Assembly (NCBI RefSeq): GCF_000814025.1
Contig: NZ_JWLL01000006.1
Coordinates: 620,001-684,000, forward strand
Reading direction: 5' to 3'
From: Tateyamaria sp. ANG-S1
Lineage (GTDB): Bacteria; Pseudomonadota; Alphaproteobacteria; Rhodobacterales; Rhodobacteraceae
DNA length: 64,000 nucleotides
Both the position numbers and the translations under genes were made by a program. Below, piece by piece: positions 10,438 to 19,233 of this stretch. Numbering within the stretch: position 1 is the first letter of the stretch; each line of letters starts with the position of its first letter. Below the pieces are notes generated by a model. It saw nothing but the letters and a program-made list of their open reading frames with translations. It did not search any database and was not told the origin of the DNA.

Positions 10438-11471
10438 CAAACGTCCTCAAACACACCGGGAATGCTGGATGGCCCCTGTTCCAGCCAGTCCGGCACCGGC
10501 AGGTCCTTGCTGCGCAGGAAGTCCGGGTTGAACAGTTTGGACTGATACCGCGTGCCGAAATCACACAGGATCGTCACGATGGTATGCCCCGGCCCCAGAT
10601 CCTTGGCGAGCCGAATGGCCCCCGCCACATTCACGCCCGACGATGCGCCCAGGCACAGGCCCTCATTCTCCAGCAGGTCAAAAACGATCGGCAGCGCCTC
10701 AGCGTCGGAGACATTGTAGCTGAAATCCGGCGCGAACCCTTCAAGGTTCTTGGTGATGCGCACCTGCCCGATGCCTTCAGCGATGGAGCCCCCCTCCATC
10801 GCGATTTCACCGGTGGTGTAATAGCTGAACAGGCCGGCCCCATCGGGGTCTGCCAGGCCGATCTTGACCCCCTTTGGCTGCAAGACCTCAGCCACGCCTG
10901 CCAATGTGCCGCCAGAGCCGACAGCGCAGATGAACCCATCGACCTTGCCGTCCGTCTGCTCCCAAATCTCAGGCCCGGTCGTCTCGACATGCGCCTTGCG
11001 GTTGGCCACGTTGTCGAATTGGTTGGCCCAGATCGCGCCATTCGGCTCCGTCTTGGCAAGTTCCTCGGCCAAGCGCCCGGAATAGCGTACAAAATTGTTC
11101 GGGTTGCGATAGGGTGCCGCGGGAACCTGAACGAGTTCCGCACCGGCCAAGCGCAGCATATCCTTCTTTTCCTGGCTCTGCGTTTCTGGGATCACAATGA
11201 CGGTCTTGAACCCCATCGATGCACCCACCAGTGCCAGACCGATGCCCGTGTTGCCCGCCGTGCCCTCGACAATCGTGCCACCCGGGCGCAGCGCACCGCT
11301 CGCGACAGCCTCCTGAATGATCGACAGCGCCGCGCGGTCCTTGACCGACTGGCCGGGATTCATGAACTCGGCCTTGCCCAGAATGGTACAGCCCGTCTCC
11401 TCACTCGCCCGCCGCAGCTTGATCAGGGGCGTGTTTCCAATGGCCGCGGCCAGATCAGATGCGTAGCGCAT
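10437..11471 (-). CDS. cysK: Cysteine synthase (O-acetylserine sulfhydrylase)
   Basis: A 344-residue PLP enzyme making cysteine from O-acetylserine and sulfide. The PLP lysine is Lys44 in PGQSVKDRAAL; the phosphate-binding loop is in EGTAGNTGIG, and GSGGTLAG is present further on. The ATG at 11471 has a good AAGGAACG ribosome-binding site; a longer frame upstream lacks one. trgB lies 68 bases upstream, reproducing the trgA-trgB-cysK order described in Rhodobacter sphaeroides tellurite resistance. Its stop overlaps the channel gene start. Confidence 0.9.
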   Translation of the reverse strand: MRYASDLAAAIGNTPLIKLRRASEETGCTILGKAEFMNPGQSVKDRAALSIIQEAVASGALRPGGTIVEGTAGNTGIGLALVGASMGFKTVIVIPETQSQEKKDMLRLAGAELVQVPAAPYRNPNNFVRYSGRLAEELAKTEPNGAIWANQFDNVANRKAHVETTGPEIWEQTDGKVDGFICAVGSGGTLAGVAEVLQPKGVKIGLADPDGAGLFSYYTTGEIAMEGGSIAEGIGQVRITKNLEGFAPDFSYNVSDAEALPIVFDLLENEGLCLGASSGVNVAGAIRLAKDLGPGHTIVTILCDFGTRYQSKLFNPDFLRSKDLPVPDWLEQGPSSIPGVFEDV

Positions 11472-11539
11472 AAGGCGTTCCTTCCGTCGTTCGATCAAAG
11501 GTGTAGCGATGCAATGACGCGACCTCAAGCCGCGTCCGG

Positions 11540-12649
11540 TTACGATGCGCCGCGCAAGCGATCACGATGCCGGTGCAGCCAATAGGTCAGCATCCCCAGC
11601 GGCGCATTCGCGATGTAGCGGTCGTCGGCCATGGCCAGCAAAGCGTCAAAACCCATGACATGGCTGCGAATGTTCTCCCCTTCCGAAGGTTCGCCACCAA
11701 TCCCCGCAACACCATCGGGCAGATTGCACAGGCCAACGAACATATGAAAGAAGTCCGTCGTCGCACCGGGCGAGGCATAGCATTCGCCAACAGGTTCAAG
11801 CACGTCAAAGCGCAGGTTCGCTTCCTCCAGCCCCTCGCGTCGCGCCGCCTCTTCGGGGCTTTCGCCGGGGTCGATCAGACCCGCCACCGGTTCCAGCTGC
11901 CATTGCACCGGATCATCACGGCCCACAGGCCCCATGCGGATTTGTTCGACCAGCAGGACGCGATCCCGGACCGGGTCATAGGGCAACACCAACGCCGCGT
12001 CAGAGGACACGAACACGCCCCGATCCATCACGTCGGACATGCCACCGTCAAAGGTCTCATGCCGCAGAACCACATCTTCCATGGCAAAGAAGTTTACATA
12101 GCCCTGCCGACGCGACAGAATCTCAACCCGCCCATCCAGAACATCGCGGCCGTGGCGACCGGACTGGGCCAACACCTTGCTCCAGGCCCGGGCGCGGATG
12201 CGGGGAAAACGGGCAGCGATCTCATCCCTGCTCAAGCAACCATAGCCTGCCATGACCTCACGCGCAGCCCATACTGCCATTTCGGCCCACTTTGCCCGCC
12301 AAGCCTCAAAATCCCAAAGCGCATCGGTGGCAGACACACCCTGCCCCGGGACATAGACATGCACCTCTTCGCCCGACGCAAGGCGCTCAGCCCGCACATC
12401 GTAGTCAAAACCGCCCTCGTAGAAGTTCAACCGCGCAAGCTCATCATCCGTGATACCCTGCACCACAACACCTGCTGTCACCGCATCAGGCGCCTCGACC
12501 AACACAGGATACAGACCATCCGCAGACGCGCGCGCCGCGTATCCCGGCAGCTCTGCAGCAGTGGCTTTGCACGCGCTAGCGCTGCGCCCCAGCACGCAGT
12601 TCAAAAGCGGCCCGTGCTGCAACGTGCCGTAAAAGAACAAAGATCTCAT
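11540..12649 (-). CDS. trgB: TrgB-like protein: gamma-glutamylcyclotransferase-like domain fused to Nudix hydrolase
   Basis: A 369-residue two-domain protein. The N-terminal part (about 1-110) is AIG2/GGCT-like and begins FYGTLQHG. The C-terminal part (about 200-350) is a Nudix hydrolase of the ADP-sugar pyrophosphatase type, with the Nudix box in GLIDPGESPEEAARREGLEE followed by AN. R. sphaeroides trgB contributes to tellurite resistance, and the flanking trgA and cysK support the assignment. The biochemical role is not established: glutathione-derived or nucleotide-sugar substrates are both plausible. The ribosome-binding site is weak and trgA ends 4 bases upstream, suggesting coupled translation. 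Confidence 0.85.
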   Translation of the reverse strand: MRSLFFYGTLQHGPLLNCVLGRSASACKATAAELPGYAARASADGLYPVLVEAPDAVTAGVVVQGITDDELARLNFYEGGFDYDVRAERLASGEEVHVYVPGQGVSATDALWDFEAWRAKWAEMAVWAAREVMAGYGCLSRDEIAARFPRIRARAWSKVLAQSGRHGRDVLDGRVEILSRRQGYVNFFAMEDVVLRHETFDGGMSDVMDRGVFVSSDAALVLPYDPVRDRVLLVEQIRMGPVGRDDPVQWQLEPVAGLIDPGESPEEAARREGLEEANLRFDVLEPVGECYASPGATTDFFHMFVGLCNLPDGVAGIGGEPSEGENIRSHVMGFDALLAMADDRYIANAPLGMLTYWLHRHRDRLRGAS

Positions 12650-12653
12650 TGTG

Positions 12654-13094
12654 TTACCGCCAGGTGCGCCAGGCGTATTCGGTCATAAGCCCGGTGATGA
12701 CCCCGCCCGCCAGAAGTGTTGCCCAGATCGGGATCGTTGACATCAGCAGCGCCCATTCCGCCCCAATCTGAAAGATCGCGACGATGGCCTCGAATGGTCC
12801 GTCATAACGGTTCTTCATCGCCAATCGCACCATCTCGTTGCAGGATTGAATGAAGAGCGCCCAAAACACCAACACAACCGGGCCCGTCAGGCCCACATTC
12901 ACGGCCGACGTCATGCCACGCCCTGCACGCCCGCCGATCACCATCCAACCAGATATGAAACCTACGGCCACGTTCAAATATGTGAACCAGCCGAAATTTG
13001 TGTCTTCCTCAAACAGCGGCATGATCATGCCGGACACGATGAACGCCACGAGCGCCAGACCTAAGCCACCGACAAGTTTGGCTGCGTCAGGCAT
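12654..13094 (-). CDS. trgA: TrgA family membrane protein
   Basis: A 146-residue integral membrane protein with four predicted segments, at about residues 7-27 (LVGGLGLALVAFIVSGMIM), 36-54, 70-88 and 115-137. It matches the TrgA family, named for tellurite resistance in R. sphaeroides. Transport or membrane-protective function is unproven. It sits 18 bases downstream of cfa and 4 bases upstream of trgB on the same strand, so it is probably transcribed with both. Confidence 0.85.
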   Translation of the reverse strand: MPDAAKLVGGLGLALVAFIVSGMIMPLFEEDTNFGWFTYLNVAVGFISGWMVIGGRAGRGMTSAVNVGLTGPVVLVFWALFIQSCNEMVRLAMKNRYDGPFEAIVAIFQIGAEWALLMSTIPIWATLLAGGVITGLMTEYAWRTWR

Positions 13095-13112
13095 CGGTCA
13101 GGTCTTTCATAT

Positions 13113-14321
13113 CTATCCAGGTCGTTTTATCGTGATCTGCGTCACGTCGCAGTTGGCACTTTCAAAGGTGGCCGCGCAAGAGGTCAGGTAAAAATTCCAC
13201 ATACGGCGAAAGCGGTCGTCAAACCCCATCTCGGCAATCTCGTCCCACTTCTGGTTGAAGGTCTCATGCCAGCGACGCAGCGAGATGTTGTAGCTTTGCC
13301 CGAACTCGATGGACCGCTCGACCCCCAGACCCGCCTTGGTGATCTGCTGGCGCAGCACGGATGGGCTTGGCAACATGCCACCGGGAAAGATGTATTTCTG
13401 GATGAAATCCACGCCGCGCTTATAGACCTTCCAGCGGCGATCCTGCACCGTGATGATCTGTAGCGTCGCGTTCTTGCCCGGCTTGAGCCTTTCCTTGACC
13501 GTCTCGAAATAGACAGGCCAATACTTCTCGCCCACGGCCTCGAACATCTCGATCGACGCGATGCCATCGTAAGTGCCGCGCTCATCGCGGTAGTCCTGCA
13601 GCTTGAAATCAACGAGATCAGAAAGGCCCGCCTTCTCAATGCGTTCTCGGGCGTACTTGAACTGCTCTTCGCTGATCGTCAGCCCCGTGACCTTCAGCCC
13701 GCGCTCCTTGGCCGCGTATTCGGCAAAGCCACCCCAGCCGCAGCCAATCTCAAGGATGTGATCACCAGGCTGTGCACCCATCTGGTCCACCATGCTGGCG
13801 TATTTTGCAATCTGCGCCGCCTCGTGGCTTTCCTGGCCCGTCTCGAACAGGGCCGAGGAATAGGTCATCGTGTCATCCAGCCATAGACCATAGAAGTCGT
13901 TGCCAAGATCGTAGTGATAGCTGATGTTCTTGCGCGCCTGCTCGCGGTGATTGCGTTGCAGCCAGAAGCGGAACTTCTCAAACCGCCGCACCAGCCCCAT
14001 GCCCGGAAAGCCATCATAGATGTCGTCATTGTCCGCATGGACCCAATCCATGAAGGCTTGCAGGTCCGGCGTGCTCCACCACTCGTCCAGATAGGCGTCG
14101 CAAAACCCAAGATCGCCTTCGCGGATCAGGCGGGCAAAGAGGTCGTCATTGTGAATATGCACCTCGGCCACCGGACCGGGGTTCGGCCCCTCCGCCCGAA
14201 AGTGGCGCCCATCGGGCAGCACGAAATCCACCCGTCCGTTGTTCATCCCCTGCGCCATGTCGAAGACACGGGCGAAATAGCGCGGCAAGTTTGACTGGCC
14301 GTCAGTTGTTGTCAGGATCAT
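13113..14321 (-). CDS. cfa: Cyclopropane-fatty-acyl-phospholipid synthase
   Basis: A 402-residue SAM-dependent enzyme that methylenates unsaturated acyl chains of membrane phospholipids. The SAM-binding loop is in ILEIGCGWGGFAEYAA (about residues 195-210); NISYHYDLGNDFYGLWLD and the downstream SIEMFEAVGEKYW and IFPGGMLPS motifs are diagnostic. The ATG has GGGGAG 7 bases upstream. It follows the photolyase gene by 75 bases on the same strand. In R. sphaeroides both phrA and cfaA belong to the RpoE singlet-oxygen regulon, which agrees with the promoter seen upstream of the photolyase. Confidence 0.92.
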   Translation of the reverse strand: MILTTTDGQSNLPRYFARVFDMAQGMNNGRVDFVLPDGRHFRAEGPNPGPVAEVHIHNDDLFARLIREGDLGFCDAYLDEWWSTPDLQAFMDWVHADNDDIYDGFPGMGLVRRFEKFRFWLQRNHREQARKNISYHYDLGNDFYGLWLDDTMTYSSALFETGQESHEAAQIAKYASMVDQMGAQPGDHILEIGCGWGGFAEYAAKERGLKVTGLTISEEQFKYARERIEKAGLSDLVDFKLQDYRDERGTYDGIASIEMFEAVGEKYWPVYFETVKERLKPGKNATLQIITVQDRRWKVYKRGVDFIQKYIFPGGMLPSPSVLRQQITKAGLGVERSIEFGQSYNISLRRWHETFNQKWDEIAEMGFDDRFRRMWNFYLTSCAATFESANCDVTQITIKRPG

Positions 14322-14396
14322 ACACGCTCCCCGTTCGCGTTTTTGTCAAGTTAACTAGACAGTTTGCACGGCGCAAGCATCCGCGCGCCGTTGTCA

Positions 14397-15815
14397 TCAG
14401 AAATCGCGGTTTTCATAAGCACTTAGCGCACGTTTGCGTCCCTCGTCGGCAGGCACAATCGGGTTGGGATAGGTGTCATCCGGTGACATCTGCCAGGACT
14501 GCGGGATCGCATCGAAATAGGAAAGCGCCTCGGGTGCCTTGTTTCTGCGCCCATCTGCGATCCAGCGCCTCACGTAGTCGCGGTTCTTGTCGAACTTGTC
14601 GAGCTGTGTGACCGGGTTGAACACGCGGAAATAGGGCGTCGCATCTGGACCGGAGCCTGCCGACCATTGCCAGCCCATCGCATTGCTGGCCGGGTCCCAG
14701 TCGATCAGGCACTCTTCGAACCATTTCTGGCCAATCCGCCAGTGACACATCAAATGCTTGCACAGATACGAGGCGACGATCATGCGCCCCCGGTTGTGCA
14801 TACGGCCGGTTACATACATTTCGCGCATGGCCGCATCCACGAACTGGATGCCGGTGCGCCCTTGTTTCCAGGCTTTGACCTCGGCCTTGCGCTCGTCCTC
14901 GTTCCAGGGAAAGGCGTCCCAATCCTCTTTCCAGTTCTGGTCCACGATGCGCGGCGTGTGATGCATCAGGTGATACGCAAACTCGCGCCAGACAAGTTCC
15001 TTGAGGAAGGTCTCGGCTCCGGCCTTCCCCTCGTTCAAAGCCCGCATGCCAGCATGCCAGCATTGATGCGGGCTGATCTCTCCCAGAGCGAGGTTTTCGG
15101 ACAGGTTCGAGGTGCGATCCTCTGCCGGGATGTCGCGTCCGTCATCATAGCTCGCCACCTTGGACGCCATGAACGCGCCCAACCGGGACTGCGCGGCACT
15201 TTCACCAAGCCGCACGTAAGGGCGCACGACCTGCGCCCCACGGTTCATCGCTGCACCCAAGTTCCAGTCATCAAGCGCTTCGCTCATCGGCCAGGCATCC
15301 GGTGCCGGAATGCTGCCCGGAGTGGACAAAGGCGCATCGACCTCGCGATCCTTCACTGTCCGCCAGAAGGGCGTATAGACCTTGTAGAAGCCGCCGGTTT
15401 TCGTCTCTGCTGTCCAAGGCTCGAACATCAGGTGTCCGCCATAACTGCGCGCCTCTATTCCAGCATCTTTCAGCGTCGCCTTGATCTTGCTGTCGCGCTC
15501 AACGGCTTCTGGATCGTACAGCCGCGACCAATAAACGGCCCCGGCCCCAGTTTCTTCCACGAGGTTTCGAAGCACCTCCAGCGCGTCACCGGATCGGCAG
15601 ATCAGCTTGCTGCCCTTTTCGGCCAGCGACGCGGCCAGATGCCCGACCCCAAGCCCCCAGCGCCATTTGGGGGCGGCCCCCAGGGCATCGACGCTGGCGT
15701 CACGGATGACGACCGGGATCACGGGGCGTCCGCTGTCGCAGGCGGCTTTCAACGCAGGGTGATCGCTCAGCCGGAGGTCGCGGCGGAACCACATGATGAT
15801 CGGTGTGCTGCTCAA
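14397..15815 (-). CDS. phrB: Deoxyribodipyrimidine photo-lyase (class I photolyase/cryptochrome)
   Basis: A 472-residue flavoprotein repairing UV-induced cyclobutane dimers with blue light. The antenna-binding N-terminal domain begins IIMWFRRDLRLSDHPAL; the FAD-binding C-terminal domain contains SNLSENLALGEISP, the FxxxLVWREF-type segment and WQWSAGSGPDATPYFRVF. The start is TTG at 15813-15815, with GAGGAC spaced about 8 bases upstream; an internal ATG at 15794 is an alternative. It heads the leftward cluster with cfa, trgA, trgB and cysK. An RpoE-like promoter lies 26 bases upstream. Confidence 0.92.
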   Translation of the reverse strand: MSSTPIIMWFRRDLRLSDHPALKAACDSGRPVIPVVIRDASVDALGAAPKWRWGLGVGHLAASLAEKGSKLICRSGDALEVLRNLVEETGAGAVYWSRLYDPEAVERDSKIKATLKDAGIEARSYGGHLMFEPWTAETKTGGFYKVYTPFWRTVKDREVDAPLSTPGSIPAPDAWPMSEALDDWNLGAAMNRGAQVVRPYVRLGESAAQSRLGAFMASKVASYDDGRDIPAEDRTSNLSENLALGEISPHQCWHAGMRALNEGKAGAETFLKELVWREFAYHLMHHTPRIVDQNWKEDWDAFPWNEDERKAEVKAWKQGRTGIQFVDAAMREMYVTGRMHNRGRMIVASYLCKHLMCHWRIGQKWFEECLIDWDPASNAMGWQWSAGSGPDATPYFRVFNPVTQLDKFDKNRDYVRRWIADGRRNKAPEALSYFDAIPQSWQMSPDDTYPNPIVPADEGRKRALSAYENRDF

Positions 15816-15840
15816 CGCCCCGTCCTCTTTTACTTACCGA

Positions 15841-15870
15841 GGCTTACGTAGCGTGTCCGCACTTGGATCA
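15841..15870 (-). promoter_or_regulatory. Candidate RpoE (ChrR-type, ECF) promoter for phrB
   Basis: On the minus strand TGATCC (15865-15870) is followed by 18 bases and then TAAGCC (15841-15846). The R. sphaeroides sigma-E (RpoE/ChrR) promoter has a TGATCC -35 and a TAAG-type -10 with the same spacing, and its regulon includes the phrA photolyase and cfaA. The position, 26 bases upstream of the phrB TTG, is right for a promoter. The rpoE and chrR genes themselves are not in this window. Confidence 0.65.
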
Positions 15871-15893
15871 AGATGTCGCAGGGTGCCTTTGCG

Positions 15894-17120
15894 TCAAAGA
15901 ACGGCGTCAAGTGCGGTCAGCAATTGGTCGATTTCGGCATCGTTCGTGTAATGCGTGAAACTCAGGCGCAGAACGCCCCGGTTCGGATCGACGCCCATGG
16001 CCTGCAAGGCGCGCACGGCGTAGAAGTCCCCGCCGCCCGCCATGATCCCGTGCCCAGCCAGTTCTGCGGCCACAGCGACCGGGTCGCGGCCCAGATCAAC
16101 GGCGACCGTCGGGGCGCGGGTCACGGGATCGGTTGGGCCGATCACGCGCAGGTCGTTGCGGTCTTTCAGGGCGTCCATCACGCGGGTCAGCGCCTCGACC
16201 TCGCGGCTGCGCATCAGGTCATGGACGATTTGTCCCCGCGGGGACACTTGTGCCTCACCCCCACCGATATGGTGATCGTAAAGTGCGTCTACATAATCTG
16301 CCATGCCTGCACAGGCCGCGACTTGCGCGTGATCGGGGCCTGCGGGGGTGAAGCGTTTGTAAAGAGAGCCCGCGTTGAAATAATGACCCTGGTTCGGCAA
16401 CAGCTCACCCAAGGCGCGACGGATGACCATCAGACCCTGGTGGGGGCCGTAGGTTTTGTAGGCTGAAAAGAGGTAGATGTCGGGGCCGAGTGTGCCGACA
16501 TCGGGGAAGCCGTGGGGCGCGTAGCTGACACCATCGACACAGACGAATGCTCCGGCAGCGTGGGCCAGTGCGGTGATCTCTGTCACTGGATTGATCTCTC
16601 CCACCACGTTCGAGCAGTGAGGAAAGCAAACCAGCCGCACTTTTTCATCAAGCAGGTTTTCGAGCGCTGCCGGGTCAAGGTGGCCAGTACCTGGATCGAC
16701 CTGCCATTCGCGCACCTCGAACCCGCGTTCGGCCAAGCGCCGCCAGGGGCCGGAGTTTGCCTCGTGATCCTGGTTGGTGACGACGATGGCCTCACCCGGT
16801 TGCATCATACCAGCAAAGGCATTGGCCAATACGTAAGTGTTTTGCGTGGTTGATGGGCCAAAGCTCAGCTCATCCGTTTCTACGCCCAGAATGGCGGCCA
16901 TGCGCGTGCGTGCCTCATCCATCTCTTCGCCGCCCAGCCGCGACGCCTCGTAATCGGCGTAGGGCTGCACCTTGCGCTGAGTGTAGAAGCGAAAGAGCCG
17001 GTCGATGACCTGCTTGCAGGTGTAGCTGCCGCCCGCGTTCTCAAAGAAAGCTTGCCCCTGCAGGGATGGTTCGGAAAACGCCGGGAACTGAGCGCGGACA
17101 AAGTCGAGATCAAGGGACAT
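15894..17120 (-). CDS. Aminotransferase class V-fold PLP enzyme (cysteine desulfurase-like)
   Basis: A 408-residue fold-type I PLP enzyme related to SufS/Csd. PLP-contacting features are the FGPSTTQNTYVLA segment (about 85-97), the Asp in FVCVDGVSYAPHG and the Schiff-base lysine in LFSAYKTYGPHQG. Unlike SufS, it shows no clear C-terminal cysteine loop, so desulfurase activity is doubtful and the substrate is unknown. ATG at 17118-17120 has AAAGGT upstream and is preferred to one 21 bases further out. It ends 78 bases from phrB. A terminator separates it from the BCCT gene, so it has its own promoter. Confidence 0.8.
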   Translation of the reverse strand: MSLDLDFVRAQFPAFSEPSLQGQAFFENAGGSYTCKQVIDRLFRFYTQRKVQPYADYEASRLGGEEMDEARTRMAAILGVETDELSFGPSTTQNTYVLANAFAGMMQPGEAIVVTNQDHEANSGPWRRLAERGFEVREWQVDPGTGHLDPAALENLLDEKVRLVCFPHCSNVVGEINPVTEITALAHAAGAFVCVDGVSYAPHGFPDVGTLGPDIYLFSAYKTYGPHQGLMVIRRALGELLPNQGHYFNAGSLYKRFTPAGPDHAQVAACAGMADYVDALYDHHIGGGEAQVSPRGQIVHDLMRSREVEALTRVMDALKDRNDLRVIGPTDPVTRAPTVAVDLGRDPVAVAAELAGHGIMAGGGDFYAVRALQAMGVDPNRGVLRLSFTHYTNDAEIDQLLTALDAVL

Positions 17121-17153
17121 GGGCGGACCTTTCAACGTCATGCCCAGAGTACG

Positions 17154-17184
17154 AAAAAGGCCCCGGCACGCAAGCGCCGGGGCC
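17154..17184 (-). terminator. Rho-independent terminator after the BCCT gene
   Basis: A perfect 9-base-pair stem, GGCCCCGGC (17159-17167) with GCCGGGGCC (17176-17184), has an 8-base loop. It is followed on the minus strand by TTTTT (17154-17158). It lies 26 bases past the BCCT stop codon and before the PLP enzyme start, and points leftward. Confidence 0.85.
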
Positions 17185-17209
17185 CATGATTCACGCGTGT
17201 GACTGCGTA

Positions 17210-18904
17210 CTACTCGGCAGGCGAAAGCCCGTTCCCCGTGGCACCCGGAATTTCCGAGTGCACGGCAGGCACACCTGCAGCCTCGCGACGGCCATCATTG
17301 TAGATGGCCTTGATCAGTGCCAGACACATCAGCGCCATCACGATCGAGAACGGCAAGGCCCCGATTACCATGGCGGTCTGAATGGCCCCGGTTCCGCCCG
17401 AGATGAGCAGACCTGCCACCACGAGCCCAAGGGCCGAGCCCCAGAACAGGATGTGTGGACGTGCCTTGGGCCCTTCGTCACCGGCAGCGTTGATGGTGTT
17501 CACGATCAGCACGGCGGAGTCAGCGGAGGTCACGAGGAACGTCATCAGCAGGACAACGATCACCACGGCCATACCCCAAGCCAGGAACTGAGCAATGGGC
17601 GCCAGCATGAACTCGGTCATGGCAAAGATCTTGTCGCCATTGGCCGCGTCCAGAATGACACCACCTGCGTCACCGTTCAGTTCAAGGTCGATGGCGGTGC
17701 CACCGGCCCAGGAGAACCAGACAAAGCACATCAGCGACGGCACGATCATGGCACCCAGCACAAACTCCCGGATGGTCCGACCGCGCGAGATGCGCGCCAG
17801 GAACAGCCCCACGAAGGGTGCGAACGCAATCCACCAGGCCCAGTAGAAGACCGGCCACCAGCCCTGCCATTGTGCCAGCAGGAACGCTTCGGACCCTTCG
17901 ACACCGTCAGATTGGTAGACGTTGAAGCTGAGCCACGGGAGCGCCACCAGGTAGTCCCAGATGCCGACAAAGAAGGCCGCCGCACCGAAGAAGGTCGCCC
18001 CGAACAGGATGAAGAAGCCCAGAAGGAAGATCGACAGAACCATATTGATGTTGGACAGCCACTTGATGCCCTTGCCGACGCCGGACAGTGCGGACAGGGT
18101 CGAGGCGCCCATGATGACCAGCAGGGCCACGATGATGCCAAGTGTGGTTGCAGAACCGCTTTCTTCCATCAGGCCGCCGATCCCGATCCGGGTCAGGCCA
18201 GCCACGAACTGTTCCACACCGAAGCCCAGGGTTTGGGCCACACCGAGGATGGTTGCCACAACAGCCACGATGTCGATCAGGTTGCCGAGGAAGCCAGACA
18301 ACTTTGCACCAAAGAGCGGCGTCAGCGACGACCGGATCGTCAGCGGCAGGCCGCGACGGTAGCTGAAGAACGCGAGCGCAAGGCCCGCAATCGCATAGCA
18401 GGCCCACGCGCCCAGACCCCAGTGCAGAAACGACCAGACATAGGCCTCGCGCACGTTGTCCTCACCCAGCGCGGTTGTTGCGCCCTGGATGACAGCGGGG
18501 TTGTTTTTGAAGTGCGCCACCGGTTCGGCCACGGCCCAGGTCAGCATACCGACACCGATCCCGGCGCCGAACATCATGGAAAACCATGAGAAATTGCTGA
18601 ACTCCGGCTTTTCACCCGGCTGGCCGAGGTTCAATTTCCCGGCGGTCGGCCAGATGGCCAAGCCGATACAGACAATCACGAAAAACGTTACGACCCAGAT
18701 GTACCAGGCGGCAAAGTTTTCGAGGATGACGCTGTTCCAATCGCCCAGGATCGTCCCGGCCTCGGTCGGCCAGACGATACACCAGACGACAAGCAGACTG
18801 ATGATGATCTTACTGATCACCGCAACATTGACGCTGAACCCACGATAAAAACCGCTGTCGGCGGTCTTGATCGGAAGCTCCGTCAAAGGGGGTTGAATAG
18901 ACAT
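17210..18904 (-). CDS. BCCT family transporter (betaine/choline/DMSP type)
   Basis: A 564-residue, 12-segment inner-membrane carrier. The glycine-rich stretch GAGIGVGMLTWAVAEP (about residues 112-127) and the aromatic YWAWWIAFAPFVG (about 350-362) correspond to the substrate-binding helices of BetP-like transporters, and FLARISRGRTIREF is the conserved loop. Substrates in the family are quaternary ammonium or sulfonium compounds. The dmdA-acuI genes 2-3 kb upstream on the same strand make DMSP or glycine betaine plausible, but the residues do not settle this. A GGAAGG site precedes the ATG, and an inverted repeat lies just upstream of it (18919-18934). Confidence 0.92.
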   Translation of the reverse strand: MSIQPPLTELPIKTADSGFYRGFSVNVAVISKIIISLLVVWCIVWPTEAGTILGDWNSVILENFAAWYIWVVTFFVIVCIGLAIWPTAGKLNLGQPGEKPEFSNFSWFSMMFGAGIGVGMLTWAVAEPVAHFKNNPAVIQGATTALGEDNVREAYVWSFLHWGLGAWACYAIAGLALAFFSYRRGLPLTIRSSLTPLFGAKLSGFLGNLIDIVAVVATILGVAQTLGFGVEQFVAGLTRIGIGGLMEESGSATTLGIIVALLVIMGASTLSALSGVGKGIKWLSNINMVLSIFLLGFFILFGATFFGAAAFFVGIWDYLVALPWLSFNVYQSDGVEGSEAFLLAQWQGWWPVFYWAWWIAFAPFVGLFLARISRGRTIREFVLGAMIVPSLMCFVWFSWAGGTAIDLELNGDAGGVILDAANGDKIFAMTEFMLAPIAQFLAWGMAVVIVVLLMTFLVTSADSAVLIVNTINAAGDEGPKARPHILFWGSALGLVVAGLLISGGTGAIQTAMVIGALPFSIVMALMCLALIKAIYNDGRREAAGVPAVHSEIPGATGNGLSPAE

Positions 18905-18918
18905 GGATACCTTCCTGT

Positions 18919-18934
18919 TGTCATTTTTATGACA
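18919..18934 (-). promoter_or_regulatory. Inverted repeat in BCCT gene leader
   Basis: TGTCAT (18919-18924) and ATGACA (18929-18934) form a perfect six-base inverted repeat with a TTTT spacer, lying just upstream of the GGAAGG ribosome-binding site. It could be an operator half-site pair or a small leader hairpin. The half-sites resemble those in the gntR divergent region (TGTCA and TGACA at 23915-23938). Confidence 0.4.
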
Positions 18935-19233
18935 CTAGGAAAGCACGGGTTTCGGCGCGCGCGAAGGGTAAAATGTAGCTTCCCGCGTCGGAATTGGCAC
19001 GTGATCGCCGGTTTTGTGTCGTATATGAAATTCGCTACGGGAATTTCAGAATCAGTGACCGAGATCGCGCAGAATTTACGCCTTGGTTGGTCCTTTTCCG
19101 ACGTTGTTTGTCTCATTTTTGCGAGAATCGGGCACGACATTGGCTTTGGATCGACGAAAACCGACAAATCCGCGCTGTTTGGTGTCGCAGAATCACCAGC
19201 GTGAGCGAGGCTCACCTTCCTTGAGTCGGTCTT
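18935..19233. other. Intergenic region between BCCT gene and HIT gene
   Basis: About 300 bases without a supported gene; rightward frames here lack ribosome-binding sites and family resemblance. It presumably carries the BCCT promoter. A short hairpin GTGAGC-GAG-GCTCAC at 19201-19215, just after the HIT stop, may help terminate HIT transcription, but no T-run follows it on the minus strand. Confidence 0.4.

Noticed and set aside
11472-11500. GTTC-GTTC pair near cysK as a second SOS box
   Set aside because: The spacer is eight bases instead of seven, and the position is inside the likely cysK leader.
17066-18589. 507-codon rightward open frame
   Set aside because: It is antisense to the well-supported BCCT gene, and its composition (His, Gln and Arg rich) is that of a shadow frame in GC-rich DNA.
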